Origin: Micromonosporaceae bacterium
Lineage (GTDB): Bacteria; Actinomycetota; Actinomycetes; Mycobacteriales; Micromonosporaceae
DNA: 57,868 nucleotides
Assembly (NCBI GenBank): GCA_020027875.1
Contig: JAHRHA010000027.1
Span: 1 to 57,868 of the forward strand
Direction: 5' to 3'
Below are positions 38,014-47,148 of this stretch, piece by piece; the stretch's first letter is position 1; each line of letters starts with the position of its first letter. A program made the position numbers and the translations under genes. A model generated the notes under the pieces. The model was not told the origin of the DNA. It worked only from the letters and a program-made list of their open reading frames with translations, and did not search any database.

Positions 38014-40155
38014 TCACGGCGAGAGGTGGAAGACCACCGCGTCGGACAGGACCTCCCTCGTGATGTCGAGGCCGTCGATCGGCAGGTTTGCCGCGTCCTC
38101 CCACTGCGTTCCGCCGGCGCGCTGCGGCAGGACGACGACCGTGCGTACGCCCAATGCCCGCAGGTAGTCCACGCTGGCCGGGTCGGGGAAACTCTGGACC
38201 ACTTCACGGGTGCGGTTCTGCTCCGCCGGGACGACCCCGCTGCCCCCGTTGACGACGTCGGCGAAACGATCGGTGGACCAGAGCATCACATGCATGTCGC
38301 GAAGCTGGTCGCTCGGGAGTACGAGGTAGGGCGCTTGGACGGTGGAGAGGGTGGCGGGCGGCGAGGGCACGGTGGCGTGTGGCGTGTTGCCCAGACCCTC
38401 GACGAGCACAAATGCCAGCGGCAGCAGCAGCGCTAGTCGGGCGATTGCCGTCGGGCGCGGCAGGCCGCGATGCTGTGCCGCGTCAGCGGCGCGACGGACG
38501 ACTGCGCATACACCGCCCGCCGCCAGCAACGCCAGCAGGAGTGTGGTCCAAATGATAAGCCGGCCCGGGGTGCGCAGTCCCTCGAACCCGGGCAGGTTGT
38601 GCAGGAGCACCAGGTAGCCCAGCTTTCCGTCGGCCGGCCCCTGCGTACCAAGTCCAAGCGCGATGCTGCCCACGACCCCGGCCAGGAGGGCAAACCGCAC
38701 CCGCAGCGACCACACCGAGAAGAGGACACCGCCAGCCGCCAGCGCGTAGAGCGTGAAGCCCGGCAGGAGCGCCATCTCGGCCGGGACGCTCAACACGGCC
38801 CGGGAGCTCGCATGCAGGTCGCCCCAGAGCAGCGACTCAGGCGGCGAGGTAAAGAAGCCCCGCAGCGGCGGCGAGTACAGCACGACCCAGTCGTCGGTGC
38901 GCCTCGCGTACGGGAAGAGTTCCAGCACCTTCAGATAGGGCTGGGCCATGAGGACCGCCGCGGCCGCGAACACCGCGCCGCCCACCGCGTCAACGACGAG
39001 CAGCCTGCGTGGCGGGAGCGGGCGACGCACCAACCACGACAGCAGCCACGACACGACGCCGACGATGACCGACCCAAGCAGGACATAGAGGAACACGAGG
39101 CCGATGCCGAAGCCGATCGTGAGCTGCCAGGTGGCGACCAGCCAGCCGGCCAGCGCCCAGCCTGGCCGCGGCTGGGGTCGGGTTGACTCCCCGCCCGTAG
39201 ACGGGTCGCGCCGCCACCGCACACCGTGCCCGCGAGCGAGCATGGCCAGGGCGAGAGCGATACCTCCGGTGGAGATAACGTGGAGGTGACCGGCTTGGGC
39301 GAGGCGCCATGGCGCGATGGCGAACGCCACGCCGGCGACGGCCGCCCCGACGCGCCCGACACCTAGCTGGCGCGCCAGCGCGTAGGCACCGAAGAGCGCG
39401 AGCGCCTGCGCCAGGATGAAGATGACGTTGTAGCGCAACACCGCCGCCTCGGGCCCTGAGCCGAACACCGCGAGCGGGGCATAGCCGAGCAGCGAGTCGG
39501 TATACGCCAGGCCATACGGCGAGGGAAAGAACGCATTGAGGTGCCACAGACTCGCCGGGCCGTGCACGAGCGCGTGGCCGCCCCAGGCGATGAGATAGGC
39601 GACGAGCGACGGGTCCCAGATGTCCTGGGGCAGGGTATGCGCCGGGTCGGCGAGAGCGCCCACGTTGAGCAGCACCGACAGCACGAGTGCGCCGAGTGCG
39701 GCCAGGGTCCATTCATGGCCGAGGAATCGGCGTAGCCCGCCGGTCCGACTCGTCACTCGGGTCGGGACCCTTTTCGTGTCGGCGGCCCGGGGTGCGAAAT
39801 GCTGCCAGTCAGCCGGCGCGCGTTCGGTCTTCTCCCGGGTGGTTGTCCCGTCCGGCGAACTGGCCAGGACCTCCGCGACTGGAGCGGGCGACCGGAGGGT
39901 CGTAGACGGAGTGATCGTGGTCATGGCAGCGGGGTTTCCGGATGCCCCTGGCATTCGTACGCGGCGCTCCCGCGCGCGGGCGCGTTCGGGTCGGCGATGG
40001 CTTGCCGTTGGCACATTGGTCGGGTCGGCCGCGGCAGCGGGCGTAGCAGGCTTGGCCTCCTCGGCGCTCCCGGCATCGGCGGATGGCTGCCCGGGGCCGG
40101 TCTCGGCGCCGGTGCGGTCGGCACCCGTACTGGTGTTGTCTGAACGCTCTGTCAT
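38014..40155 (-). CDS. Large polytopic membrane protein, GT-C glycosyltransferase-like
   Basis: A 713-residue protein. A hydrophilic N-terminal region of about 145 residues, rich in Ala/Thr/Arg, precedes about 12 membrane segments. An extracytoplasmic first loop has [19 protein letters not shown], as in YfhO-like and other GT-C proteins. A soluble C-terminal domain (about 600-713) contains [17 protein letters not shown]. Donor and acceptor are unknown. The start codon overlaps the endonuclease IV stop by 4 bases, so the two genes are cotranscribed. Confidence 0.8.
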   Translation of the reverse strand: MTERSDNTSTGADRTGAETGPGQPSADAGSAEEAKPATPAAAADPTNVPTASHRRPERARARERRVRMPGASGNPAAMTTITPSTTLRSPAPVAEVLASSPDGTTTREKTERAPADWQHFAPRAADTKRVPTRVTSRTGGLRRFLGHEWTLAALGALVLSVLLNVGALADPAHTLPQDIWDPSLVAYLIAWGGHALVHGPASLWHLNAFFPSPYGLAYTDSLLGYAPLAVFGSGPEAAVLRYNVIFILAQALALFGAYALARQLGVGRVGAAVAGVAFAIAPWRLAQAGHLHVISTGGIALALAMLARGHGVRWRRDPSTGGESTRPQPRPGWALAGWLVATWQLTIGFGIGLVFLYVLLGSVIVGVVSWLLSWLVRRPLPPRRLLVVDAVGGAVFAAAAVLMAQPYLKVLELFPYARRTDDWVVLYSPPLRGFFTSPPESLLWGDLHASSRAVLSVPAEMALLPGFTLYALAAGGVLFSVWSLRVRFALLAGVVGSIALGLGTQGPADGKLGYLVLLHNLPGFEGLRTPGRLIIWTTLLLALLAAGGVCAVVRRAADAAQHRGLPRPTAIARLALLLPLAFVLVEGLGNTPHATVPSPPATLSTVQAPYLVLPSDQLRDMHVMLWSTDRFADVVNGGSGVVPAEQNRTREVVQSFPDPASVDYLRALGVRTVVVLPQRAGGTQWEDAANLPIDGLDITREVLSDAVVFHLSP

Positions 40156-40922
40156 GCGTTGAGCCCGGCTCGCAGCAGGGCGATGTCGGCGGCCTGACCG
40201 TCGGCGGGCGTCTCCACGACGGCTGGCGCTCCAGCCGCGCGCAGGACTGCGACGATCAGATCGGGGTCGATCTGGCCCCGGCCGAGGTTGTCGTGACGGT
40301 CGGCGCCGGAGTCGAACTCGTCTCGGGAGTCGTTGGCGTGGATCAGATCGACCCGGCCGGTGATCGCCTTGACCCGGTCAACGATGCCCAGTAGATCCTC
40401 CCCGCCGGCGTGAGCGTGGCAGGTGTCGAGGCAGAAGCCCGCCCCGTACTCACCGATCGCGTCCCAGAGCCGGGCGAGCGCATCGAAGCGCCGGGCGCAG
40501 GCGTTGTCGCCACCGGCCGTGTTCTCGATCAGGATGGGCAGCGGGTAACCGCCTTTCTCGGACGCGTACGCGAATGTCTTGCGCCAGTTCTCGAAGCCCG
40601 CGTCGAGGTCGGCGCCCCGGTCGACGTGGCCGCCGTGCACGATCAATCCCTTCGCCCCGATCTCCGCCGCTGCCGAAGCATGCTGGAGCAGTAGCTTGCG
40701 GCTCGGAATCCGGATGCGGTTGTTCGTGGTCGCGACATTGAGGCGGTACGGGGAATGGATGTAGATGTCTACCTCCGCGGCACGCAGGGCATCGGCATCC
40801 GGGCGCGGCACCGGGGCCGCGTAGCTCTGCGGATCGGTCAGGAAGAACTGGATCACCTCGGCGCCACGGGCGGTGGCCGCGGCGAGCGGGTCGGCTGAGT
40901 CGACATGGGCCCCGATGCGCAT
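40152..40922 (-). CDS. nfo: Endonuclease IV (AP endonuclease)
   Basis: TIM-barrel zinc endonuclease that cuts 5' of abasic sites. The 256-residue protein keeps the zinc ligands: [54 protein letters not shown] and the last Glu in VVETP. The start at [13 protein letters not shown] matches the family N-terminus; a longer in-frame start ten codons upstream is possible. It is translationally coupled to the downstream membrane protein, an unexpected partner. Confidence 0.93.
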   Translation of the reverse strand: MRIGAHVDSADPLAAATARGAEVIQFFLTDPQSYAAPVPRPDADALRAAEVDIYIHSPYRLNVATTNNRIRIPSRKLLLQHASAAAEIGAKGLIVHGGHVDRGADLDAGFENWRKTFAYASEKGGYPLPILIENTAGGDNACARRFDALARLWDAIGEYGAGFCLDTCHAHAGGEDLLGIVDRVKAITGRVDLIHANDSRDEFDSGADRHDNLGRGQIDPDLIVAVLRAAGAPAVVETPADGQAADIALLRAGLNA

Positions 40923-41069
40923 ACCGGCGAGCCTACGACCCGAGTCCGACACTGTCGCACCCCCGTCCGACCGTCACCGGTCCCGCCTTTTGCTCGTTGA
41001 CTCAGCTAGTGCGCGGCCGGTCCGGACCCCTCCGCTTGCCGGACCCGCTCGACGACTGGGGAGATCGTC

Positions 41070-41933
41070 ATGGACCGCCTGTCCTGCCGCGCCCGCGCCC
41101 GACACGCCGCCTCCGTCGGTGCTGTCCTTGTTTTGGTTGCGGGTGCTTCGGGCGCGTACGCAGGCGCGATCCTGTTCCGGGTCGCGGCCGAGCTGCCGAC
41201 CATCACGTTCACCGCCAGTGGTCCGGCACCGGTGCTCTGCGCCTCCCATCCCGACATTCCCAGCCTCACCATCAGGCACGGCGCCCGGATCGTCCTGGCC
41301 AACTTCACCGGTGTCGACGCCACCGTCGATACCGGCCGTCAGAACGCGCTGGCCGTCGAGGCGGGCAAAGCCGTCTCGGTCAGGCTGAAGAGGGGCCAGC
41401 ACACTCTGCGCATGATCCCCAAGTGTTTGGTCGTTGGCGAGGCGCAGGCCGCCGTGGTGAGCGTCCTCAGCGCCTCGGAGATGCCGGACGCGACAGCCAC
41501 GACCACCCCGCCGGTGGCAGCGTCGGAGGAGCCGAGCGTCGGCTCGGCGTCCACGGGCGGACCGTCTCCCCTTGGACGTGAACCTGGCGCTTTGGCAACA
41601 TCGGTGCCGGCGGGTCCGTCCGCTCCCGCTGTACACGCCGGTTCAGCTGGTTCGCCTGGGTCCGCTGGGTCCGCTGGGTCTGTTGGGTCTATTGGGTCTA
41701 TTGGGTCTATTGAGGCCAGCGAGGCCGACACGGTCTCCGAAGATGTATTGGATCTCCAGGAGGCGTCCACCGCCGACATCTACGACGTACGTCCCTTCCT
41801 CGTCGTCCAGCCGAGTGAGATGGAGGGAGCACGACTTCTGGCGGTTATTGCCGCTATTTGCGTGTTAGGCGTGACGTCAGCAATAATTCGGGCTATTCTC
41901 GCTCAACGTGCAAGCGGTGCGGTACGCACGTAA
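41070..41933 (+). CDS. Hypothetical exported membrane-anchored protein
   Basis: A 287-residue protein with an N-terminal signal-like segment (SVGAVLVLVAGASGAYAGAIL, about 15-35) and a beta-rich domain of about 110 residues (TITFTASGPAPVLCASHP to CLVVGEAQAAVVSVLSA) with two cysteines. A Ser/Pro/Gly-rich linker with Gly-Ser repeats runs from about 135 to 215, followed by a C-terminal membrane segment near 258-280. The N-terminal domain looks like a small beta-sandwich, but I recognise no family. It lies upstream of rpsF on the same strand, after a 300-bp gap. Confidence 0.65.
   Translation: MDRLSCRARARHAASVGAVLVLVAGASGAYAGAILFRVAAELPTITFTASGPAPVLCASHPDIPSLTIRHGARIVLANFTGVDATVDTGRQNALAVEAGKAVSVRLKRGQHTLRMIPKCLVVGEAQAAVVSVLSASEMPDATATTTPPVAASEEPSVGSASTGGPSPLGREPGALATSVPAGPSAPAVHAGSAGSPGSAGSAGSVGSIGSIGSIEASEADTVSEDVLDLQEASTADIYDVRPFLVVQPSEMEGARLLAVIAAICVLGVTSAIIRAILAQRASGAVRT
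41647..41710 (+). repeat. 9-bp tandem repeats encoding Gly-Ser-X units
   Basis: Seven consecutive 9-bp units, from GGTCCGCTG to GGTCTATTG, encode GSAG/GSVG/GSIG repeats in the linker of the exported protein. Their low GC compared with the gene suggests recent slippage expansion. Confidence 0.75.
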
Positions 41934-42234
41934 TATCACTAATAGGCTCCGCGGGGCGCCTCCTGTCCAATTCGTCGGTGTGGTCGTTCCTCCCCAGGTC
42001 CCACCCAGCAGATGTGGATAGCGCGCCCCGCGGTTCTTGCTGTGGTCTCGCGCCGGATACCGCGTGCCGTTATGCCGTGGCCTCAGCCGGCCGACGGCGA
42101 TTTGGGCGCCCAGTCTGCCGGCCGCTATCCTGACCTGGTCGCCGAGCCGCCGCCCTGGTGTGTTTGGCGACGACGCACGACCTCCTGCCACGGAGAGACC
42201 GTGGCCGCCTAGCCCACAGGAGGTGAGTTCAGTC
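41934..42234. other. Leader region of the rpsF operon
   Basis: A 301-bp noncoding gap. It should hold the operon promoter; a possible -35 TTGGGC (42102) and -10 TATCCT (42126) are spaced by 18 bases. It ends in a strong ribosome-binding site. A single DnaA-box-like 9-mer (TGTGGATAG, 42013) is probably chance. Confidence 0.5.
42102..42131 (+). promoter_or_regulatory. Possible promoter of rpsF-ssb-rpsR-rplI
   Basis: TTGGGC and TATCCT with an 18-base spacer, about 100 bases before the rpsF start. Match to consensus is moderate. Confidence 0.3.
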
Positions 42235-42528
42235 TTGCGTCATTACGAGATCATGGTGATCCTCGACGGAAGTCTCGAGGAGCGCACCGTCACCCCATCG
42301 CTGGACACGTATCTCAACAACGTGATCCGTTCGTCGGGTGGCTCGGTGGAGAAGATCGACGTGTGGGGGCGGCGACGCCTCGCATTCGAGATCAACAAGA
42401 AGTCCGAGGGGATCTACGCGGTCATCGACCTGCAGGCCACGCCTGCTGCCGTAGCCGAACTCGATCGGCAGTTGCGACTCAATGAGTCGGTGCTGCGGAC
42501 GAAGGTCATCCGACCGGAAGCGCGCTAG
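42235..42528 (+). CDS. rpsF: 30S ribosomal protein S6
   Basis: A 97-residue S6 starting [10 protein letters not shown], with [19 protein letters not shown] in the middle. The start is set at TTG (42235), because this gives the normal S6 N-terminus and follows an AGGAGGTGAG site. GTG at 42223 is an alternative but sits inside that site. It opens the rpsF-ssb-rpsR-rplI operon. Confidence 0.95.
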   Translation: MRHYEIMVILDGSLEERTVTPSLDTYLNNVIRSSGGSVEKIDVWGRRRLAFEINKKSEGIYAVIDLQATPAAVAELDRQLRLNESVLRTKVIRPEAR

Positions 42529-42545
42529 CGCTCCCGGTGTACTCG

Positions 42546-42642
42546 GCGCAACACGTTCCGCTCGCAAGCTCGCGGACTGCGCAACACGTTCCGCTCGCAA
42601 GCTCGCGGACTGCGCAACACGTTCCGCTCGCAAGCTCGCGGA
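42546..42642 (+). repeat. Three 33-bp tandem repeats between rpsF and ssb
   Basis: Units at 42546, 42579 and 42612 are identical over 31 bases or more (start GCGCAACACGTTCCGCTCGC). Each contains CCGC/GCGG arms able to form a small stem. They sit in the 189-bp gap of a ribosomal-protein operon that is usually compact. No spacers lie between units, so it is not CRISPR. Confidence 0.9.
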
Positions 42643-42717
42643 ACCCCGAACCGTCACACCCATGTGGCAACCTGAGCGTCGTCAAACTTTTGAGGCTCGG
42701 TGCGCTAGGAGTGGATC

Positions 42718-43278
42718 ATGGCCCAAGGAGATGTCACCATCACGGTCATCGGTAACCTAACCGACGACCCTGAGCTGCGCTTCACGCCGTCCGGTGCGGC
42801 CGTGGCGAAGTTCCGCGTCGCTTCGACGCCGCGGTTCCTCGACAAGCAGACCAACGAGTGGAAGGACGGCGAGCCGCTCTTCCTCCCGTGCAACCTCTGG
42901 CGACAGGCGGCGGAGAACGTAGCCGAATCGTTGACGCGGGGCGCCCGCGTGATCGTCACCGGCCGGCTTCGCCAGCGGTCGTACGAGACGCGCGAGGGCG
43001 AGAAGCGCACGGTCTACGAGTTGGAGGTCGACGAGATCGGCCCCTCGCTCAGGTACGCCACGGCGAAGGTGCAGAAGATGCAGCGGAGCTCGGGTGGCGG
43101 TGGCTACGGCTCGGGTGGTGGCGGCAATGGTGCCAGCGGCGGTGCCGGCAGCGGTGCCAGCAGCGGTGCCAGCAGCGGTGGCAACAGCGTCGGCGGAGGC
43201 AACTTCGACGACCCCTGGGCCAGCGCCGCGCCGGCGGCCGGCGGTTCGGGCAACTTCGACGAAGAGCCCCCGTTCTAA
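42718..43278 (+). CDS. ssb: Single-stranded DNA-binding protein
   Basis: A 186-residue SSB. The OB fold (about 1-115) has [19 protein letters not shown] and [21 protein letters not shown] Gly/Ser/Asn-rich flexible linker follows, and the acidic tip is NFDEEPPF for partner binding. It binds ssDNA during replication and repair. Located in the S6-S18 operon as usual. Confidence 0.97.
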   Translation: MAQGDVTITVIGNLTDDPELRFTPSGAAVAKFRVASTPRFLDKQTNEWKDGEPLFLPCNLWRQAAENVAESLTRGARVIVTGRLRQRSYETREGEKRTVYELEVDEIGPSLRYATAKVQKMQRSSGGGGYGSGGGGNGASGGAGSGASSGASSGGNSVGGGNFDDPWASAAPAAGGSGNFDEEPPF

Positions 43279-43299
43279 CAAATCACGGAGTAAGGAAAC

Positions 43300-43539
43300 A
43301 TGCCGAAGCCTGCGGCTTTACGCAAACCAAAGAAGAAGGTGAACCCGCTCGACAAGGAGGGGATCACCTATATCGACTACAAGGACACCGCGCTGCTGCG
43401 CAAGTTCATCTCCGACCGCGGCAAGATCCGTGCGAGGCGGGTGACCGGCGTCAGTTCGCAACAGCAGCGTCAAATCGCGCGCGCGGTCAAGAACGCTCGT
43501 GAGATGGCTCTGCTGGCATACACCACGACCGGGCGCTGA
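43300..43539 (+). CDS. rpsR: 30S ribosomal protein S18, cysteine-free form
   Basis: A 79-residue S18 with [19 protein letters not shown] and RARRVTG. The zinc-binding cysteines of the usual actinobacterial form are absent: the CxxC position reads KVNPLDKEG and the later Cys position reads VSSQQQ. It is thus a zinc-independent (C-minus) S18. It follows ssb by 21 bases, with a weak AAGGAAA site. Confidence 0.96.
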   Translation: MPKPAALRKPKKKVNPLDKEGITYIDYKDTALLRKFISDRGKIRARRVTGVSSQQQRQIARAVKNAREMALLAYTTTGR

Positions 43540-43553
43540 GGGGAGGTCCTGAC

Positions 43554-44003
43554 ATGAAGGTCATCCTCACCCAAGAGGTGTCGGGCCTCGGTACGCCCGG
43601 CGACATCGTAGAGGTCAAGGACGGGTTCGGACGCAACTATCTGCTCCCGCAGGGGTTCGCGATCCCATGGAGCAAGGGCGCCGAGAAGCAGGTCACCTCG
43701 ATCAAGCGTGCCCGCTCGGCGCGCGAGATCCGCGACCTCGGTCACGCCAAAGAGGTTCAGGCCCAGCTCGAGGCCCTCCAGGTGTCATTGCCGGCCCGTG
43801 CCGGCACCGGCGGTCGGCTGTTCGGTTCGGTCACACCTACCGAGGTGCAGCAGGCCGTCAAGTCGGCCGGCGGCCCCGATCTGGACCGGCGCCGCATCGA
43901 ATTGCCTGGCCACATCAAGGCGGTCGGGCAGTACCAGGTGCAGGTGCGCCTGCACTCGGATGTGACGGCCAAGTTCGCACTGAACGTTGTCGCGTCCAAG
44001 TAA
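43554..44003 (+). CDS. rplI: 50S ribosomal protein L9
   Basis: A 149-residue L9. The N-terminal domain has MKVILTQEVSGLGTPGDIVE and the signature GFGRNYLLPQGFAIP. The connecting helix runs to about 75 and the C-terminal domain has GGRLFGSVTPTEV. It closes the ribosomal/SSB operon and is followed by a perfect terminator hairpin. Confidence 0.97.
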   Translation: MKVILTQEVSGLGTPGDIVEVKDGFGRNYLLPQGFAIPWSKGAEKQVTSIKRARSAREIRDLGHAKEVQAQLEALQVSLPARAGTGGRLFGSVTPTEVQQAVKSAGGPDLDRRRIELPGHIKAVGQYQVQVRLHSDVTAKFALNVVASK

Positions 44004-44033
44004 GTTCGTGAACACGTAAGGCCTCGTACACGG

Positions 44034-44059
44034 AGGGCGCCGCGGTAACGCGGCGCCCT
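44034..44059 (+). terminator. Terminator behind rplI
   Basis: A perfect 11-bp stem (AGGGCGCCGCG / CGCGGCGCCCT) closed by a GTAA tetraloop and followed by CTTCGTG. It ends the rpsF-rplI operon. Confidence 0.85.
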
Positions 44060-44268
44060 CTTCGTGCCTGCCCGCTTCGCGCCCGACGGTCCCCGGTGTC
44101 ACGGTGCGCTCTCGGGGCGATCACGCTCTCAACACGGGGCGGTCACGGAGGCCTCACACGACACTCACGCAGCTAACACCTTCGTTGCAGCGAGATCACG
44201 ACACCTTCCGCCAACAGCAAGAATGCGTCTCACTGACTATCAGACCCCATCGAACCGAGGAGTCCTTG

Positions 44269-45774
44269 ATGGTCCACATGCGACCTAACCACGACCGGCC
44301 GCCTACCGTCGTCGCCGTCGTGGCCGGAATTCTGATATCCGTACTCATGGCCACTTCCAGTTGCGGCTCGACCGGAGGCGGCAACCAGGGCACACCGTTG
44401 CGCCCCCCGGGTCAGCACGACCAGGTGTTCTCGCCGGGTCCGGAACTCGGGCCGGAGGTCGACGCCGAGCGCGAGCCCAGGTCGACCTTCGCGATCGACA
44501 TCGACACGGCATCCTACAACTTCGCACGCCGGCAGATCCTGGACGGCCGCCGGCCAGACCCGGGCACGGTGCGGCCGGAGGAGTTTGTCAACGCGTTCCG
44601 GCAGGATTACCCGCAGCCGCCGGGAGACGGATTCACCGTATTCGCCGACGGCGCCAGGCTCCCCGGTTATCACCGGACAAGCGCGGGCGACGCCACCCGC
44701 CTGCTGCGGATCGGGCTGCAGACACGTGCCGACGATCCGGCGCGACGGCCCGATGCCGCGCTTACCTTCGTCATCGACGTGTCTGGCTCAATGAGTGAGG
44801 CCGGCCGGTTGGACCTCGTAAAGGACGCCCTGCACACGCTCGTCGACCAGTTGCGGGCCACCGACTCGGTGGCGATCGTCGCGTACGAGACCAAAGCGAG
44901 GGTGCTGCGTGAGATGACGCTGGTGCGAAGCCGGTCCGCCCTGCACGGCGCGATCGATGACCTCGAAGCGGGCGGCAGTACGAATCTCGAGGAGGGGCTC
45001 GTCACGGGCTACCGGGTGGCCCGGGAGGGCTTCGTCTCTGGCGCGACCAACCGGGTCGTCCTTCTCTCAGACGGTCTGGCCAATGTGGGCAACACGACCG
45101 CCGAGCCCATTCTGCGCCAGGTCCGGGAGGAGGCGGCGAAGAAGATCGCGCTGCTCGGCGTCGGCGTCGGCAGCGAGTACGGCGACGCCCTGATGGAACA
45201 GCTGGCCGATGAGGGTGACGGCTTCGTCACGTACGTATCCGAGCGAGAGCAGGCCCGCCAGCTCTTCGTCCACCGCCTGCCTGCGACATTGACGGTGCGG
45301 GCACTCGACGCCAAGGTCCAGGTGACCTTCGATCCGTCCACAGTGGTCAGCTATCGGCTCATCGGGTACGAGAACCGGGCGCTGGCCGCGTCGCAGTTCC
45401 GCGACGATCGGGTGGATGGGGGCGAGGTGGGCCCCGGGCATAGCGTGACCGCTCTCTACCTCGTACGGCTGAGGGGCGACGCACAGGGCCAGTTGGCAGA
45501 GGCCCGGGTGCGCTGGCTCGACCCGTCCGTCCGGGAGGCGCAGGAGAAGGCGACCACGCTCACGGTATCGGACCTGGCCGGAGACTTCGCCGGCGCGTCA
45601 CCGCGGCTGAAGGTCTGTTACGTCGCCGCATACTTCGCCGAGGTGCTGCGGAACAGTCCCTACGCGGAAGAGGTACGCCTCAATGACCTGGCCGCCGTCG
45701 CGGGAGACGCGTTCGCCGCCACCGACGACCCGCAGATCGCCGAGCTGGGTGACCTCATCCGCCGCTCGTCCTAA
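44269..45774 (+). CDS. VWA-domain lipoprotein of the YfbK type
   Basis: A 501-residue exported protein. The N-terminal signal VVAVVAGILISVLMATSSCG ends in a lipobox-like SSC. A YfbK N-terminal domain (STFAIDIDTASYNFARRQI) and a von Willebrand A domain follow, with complete MIDAS motif DVSGSMS near 168, a Thr in GGSTNLEEGL and Asp in VVLLSDGLAN. The C-terminal DUF3520-type region starts with ALDAKVQVTFDP. The start at ATG 44269 follows CGAGGAG; a second ATG lies three codons on. It binds a metal ion and probably a partner outside the cell; the partner is unknown. Confidence 0.9.
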   Translation: MVHMRPNHDRPPTVVAVVAGILISVLMATSSCGSTGGGNQGTPLRPPGQHDQVFSPGPELGPEVDAEREPRSTFAIDIDTASYNFARRQILDGRRPDPGTVRPEEFVNAFRQDYPQPPGDGFTVFADGARLPGYHRTSAGDATRLLRIGLQTRADDPARRPDAALTFVIDVSGSMSEAGRLDLVKDALHTLVDQLRATDSVAIVAYETKARVLREMTLVRSRSALHGAIDDLEAGGSTNLEEGLVTGYRVAREGFVSGATNRVVLLSDGLANVGNTTAEPILRQVREEAAKKIALLGVGVGSEYGDALMEQLADEGDGFVTYVSEREQARQLFVHRLPATLTVRALDAKVQVTFDPSTVVSYRLIGYENRALAASQFRDDRVDGGEVGPGHSVTALYLVRLRGDAQGQLAEARVRWLDPSVREAQEKATTLTVSDLAGDFAGASPRLKVCYVAAYFAEVLRNSPYAEEVRLNDLAAVAGDAFAATDDPQIAELGDLIRRSS

Positions 45775-45777
45775 TCA

Positions 45778-45889
45778 CCAAGATCCCGTCGACCACGGCC
45801 TGACCGTCCCCATAACCCGTCGATCATGACCTCCAGGTCATGATCGACGCTGTTTAACGACGGTCAGCCCGTGATCGACGGGATCTTGG
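45778..45889. repeat. Palindromic element, copy C (complete, 55 + 2 + 55 bp)
   Basis: A 112-bp inverted repeat. The left arm 45778-45832 and right arm 45835-45889 match at about 46 of 55 positions. Outer ends are CCAAGATCCCGTCGA and its complement, the middle block is CTGACCGTC/GACGGTCAG, and the inner core is GATCATGACCT/AGGTCATGATC. It lies between convergent genes, starting 4 bases after the VWA gene stop and ending 3 bases before the next gene's stop. Confidence 0.92.
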
Positions 45890-45891
45890 GG

Positions 45892-46758
45892 CTAGAGCGA
45901 CAGCGAATGGGCGATCGTGGTGACGCCGGCGCCGATGACCGCGGCCGCGAAGCTGAGGGTGAGTGTGCGCCACCCTACGACCGCCCATCGCAGCAAGCCG
46001 GCGACCGCGAGTGACAGGACTACCGCGGCCACGAGCCACGGCAGGCTGCCGCCGAACTGCCGGCCGACGAACCCTTGCCGGTCGCCGTCGAGTGTGATGA
46101 GCCAGACCAAGTAGAAAACCGCCGGGATGCCGTACCACCCGGCGGTGAAGCCGAGCACCGGCCCGTACGCAGGTTGCTCTGCGAACTCGTCGTGCCGGGC
46201 GGCGTGCGAGTCGAACTCGTCCGCGTACGCTGCGTGGCGACGGGACCTCGGTTCGGGGTGGGCCCACGTGTCCACACTGGTCCGGGGGTGTGCGCCCGGG
46301 ACATCCGGGCTGGCCTGCCAGGCCCCGGGGACGCCCGAGGACGTGACCGGCAGCGAGCTCGACGCCGGGAACGGTGGCGCGGAGACCGACGGCGCGTGGA
46401 GCGGGCCGGCGGGGCCGGTCGGATCGGGCTGAGCAGAGTGCCGCGGTTGACCCCACTCGATCGGCGGCCGATACCACGCATCGGGTTCGAGGACGACCGA
46501 CTCGTGCTGCCCGGTGTCAGGCTCGGCCGTGCGCTGGTGCGGCACCCATGGCGCCGTCGAGCCCCAGGCGTTGCTCGGGTCGTCGACCCAGAGGTTCGGA
46601 GCGGGGTCTGGTTGCCCGTCCTCGGGCGTGGCGTTGCCCGTCCATGGACGGTCACGCTCCGCCTGACCGTATCTCCATTCGCCGGACTCCACATGGCGGA
46701 GCCTGACTGGTTCCACCGACCGTTCGCCATCCGCCGAACCGCCAAAATTTGCGATCAA
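45892..46758 (-). CDS. Hypothetical membrane protein with a long hydrophilic N-terminus
   Basis: A 288-residue protein. About 190 residues of Pro/Asp/His-rich, low-complexity sequence precede three membrane segments (VLGFTAGWYGIPAVFYLVWL, LPWLVAAVVLSLAVAGLL, LTLSFAAAVIGAGVTTIAH). No family is recognised. The upstream start is uncertain because the N-terminus is disordered. It is divergent from dnaB across a gap with DnaA-like boxes. Confidence 0.6.
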   Translation of the reverse strand: MIANFGGSADGERSVEPVRLRHVESGEWRYGQAERDRPWTGNATPEDGQPDPAPNLWVDDPSNAWGSTAPWVPHQRTAEPDTGQHESVVLEPDAWYRPPIEWGQPRHSAQPDPTGPAGPLHAPSVSAPPFPASSSLPVTSSGVPGAWQASPDVPGAHPRTSVDTWAHPEPRSRRHAAYADEFDSHAARHDEFAEQPAYGPVLGFTAGWYGIPAVFYLVWLITLDGDRQGFVGRQFGGSLPWLVAAVVLSLAVAGLLRWAVVGWRTLTLSFAAAVIGAGVTTIAHSLSL

Positions 46759-47148
46759 AGATGGGTATCAATCGGGCGGGATTCGACACGCTTGCCAAGA
46801 ATATTTCTCCACACCCTGCGGGCGGCGTATTGCCAGGTCAGCGAGGGTGAGTCGGCGGCTTGCCCGAGAGATCCACAGGTTGTGCACACGATGATGCACA
46901 GGCAGAGCCGGGATGTCCACAGGTTTGTCCCGAGGCTCATCAACAGCCATGTTTGAAACGCGCCCTGCCTGTACCTATCGTTTGGCGGTCCGGGGGTGAG
47001 ACCGCTGGTTGGGGTGGGACCAGGCGTCGAGGGGCGCACGGTGGCGTTTCGATCGCCGCAGGCGAAATGCCGGCGTTGATAGCCGCCAGCGAAGTGTCAC
47101 ACCCCCGGGCTACCAATGACGCGTGCACGACGGGTGGGGGTTCACGCA
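46759..47148. promoter_or_regulatory. Upstream region of dnaB with DnaA-box-like sites
   Basis: A 390-bp gap before dnaB. Four DnaA-box-like 9-mers in one direction: AGATCCACA 46869, TTGTGCACA 46880, TGATGCACA 46892, ATGTCCACA 46913. Spacing is 11, 12 and 21 bp, about one and two helix turns. Each is one or two bases from TTGTCCACA/TTATCCACA. This suggests DnaA control of dnaB or DnaA titration. No gene is seen in the gap. Confidence 0.55.

Noticed and set aside
42546..42642. Possible CRISPR array
   Set aside because: The 33-bp repeats are directly adjacent with no unique spacers and no cas genes are near.
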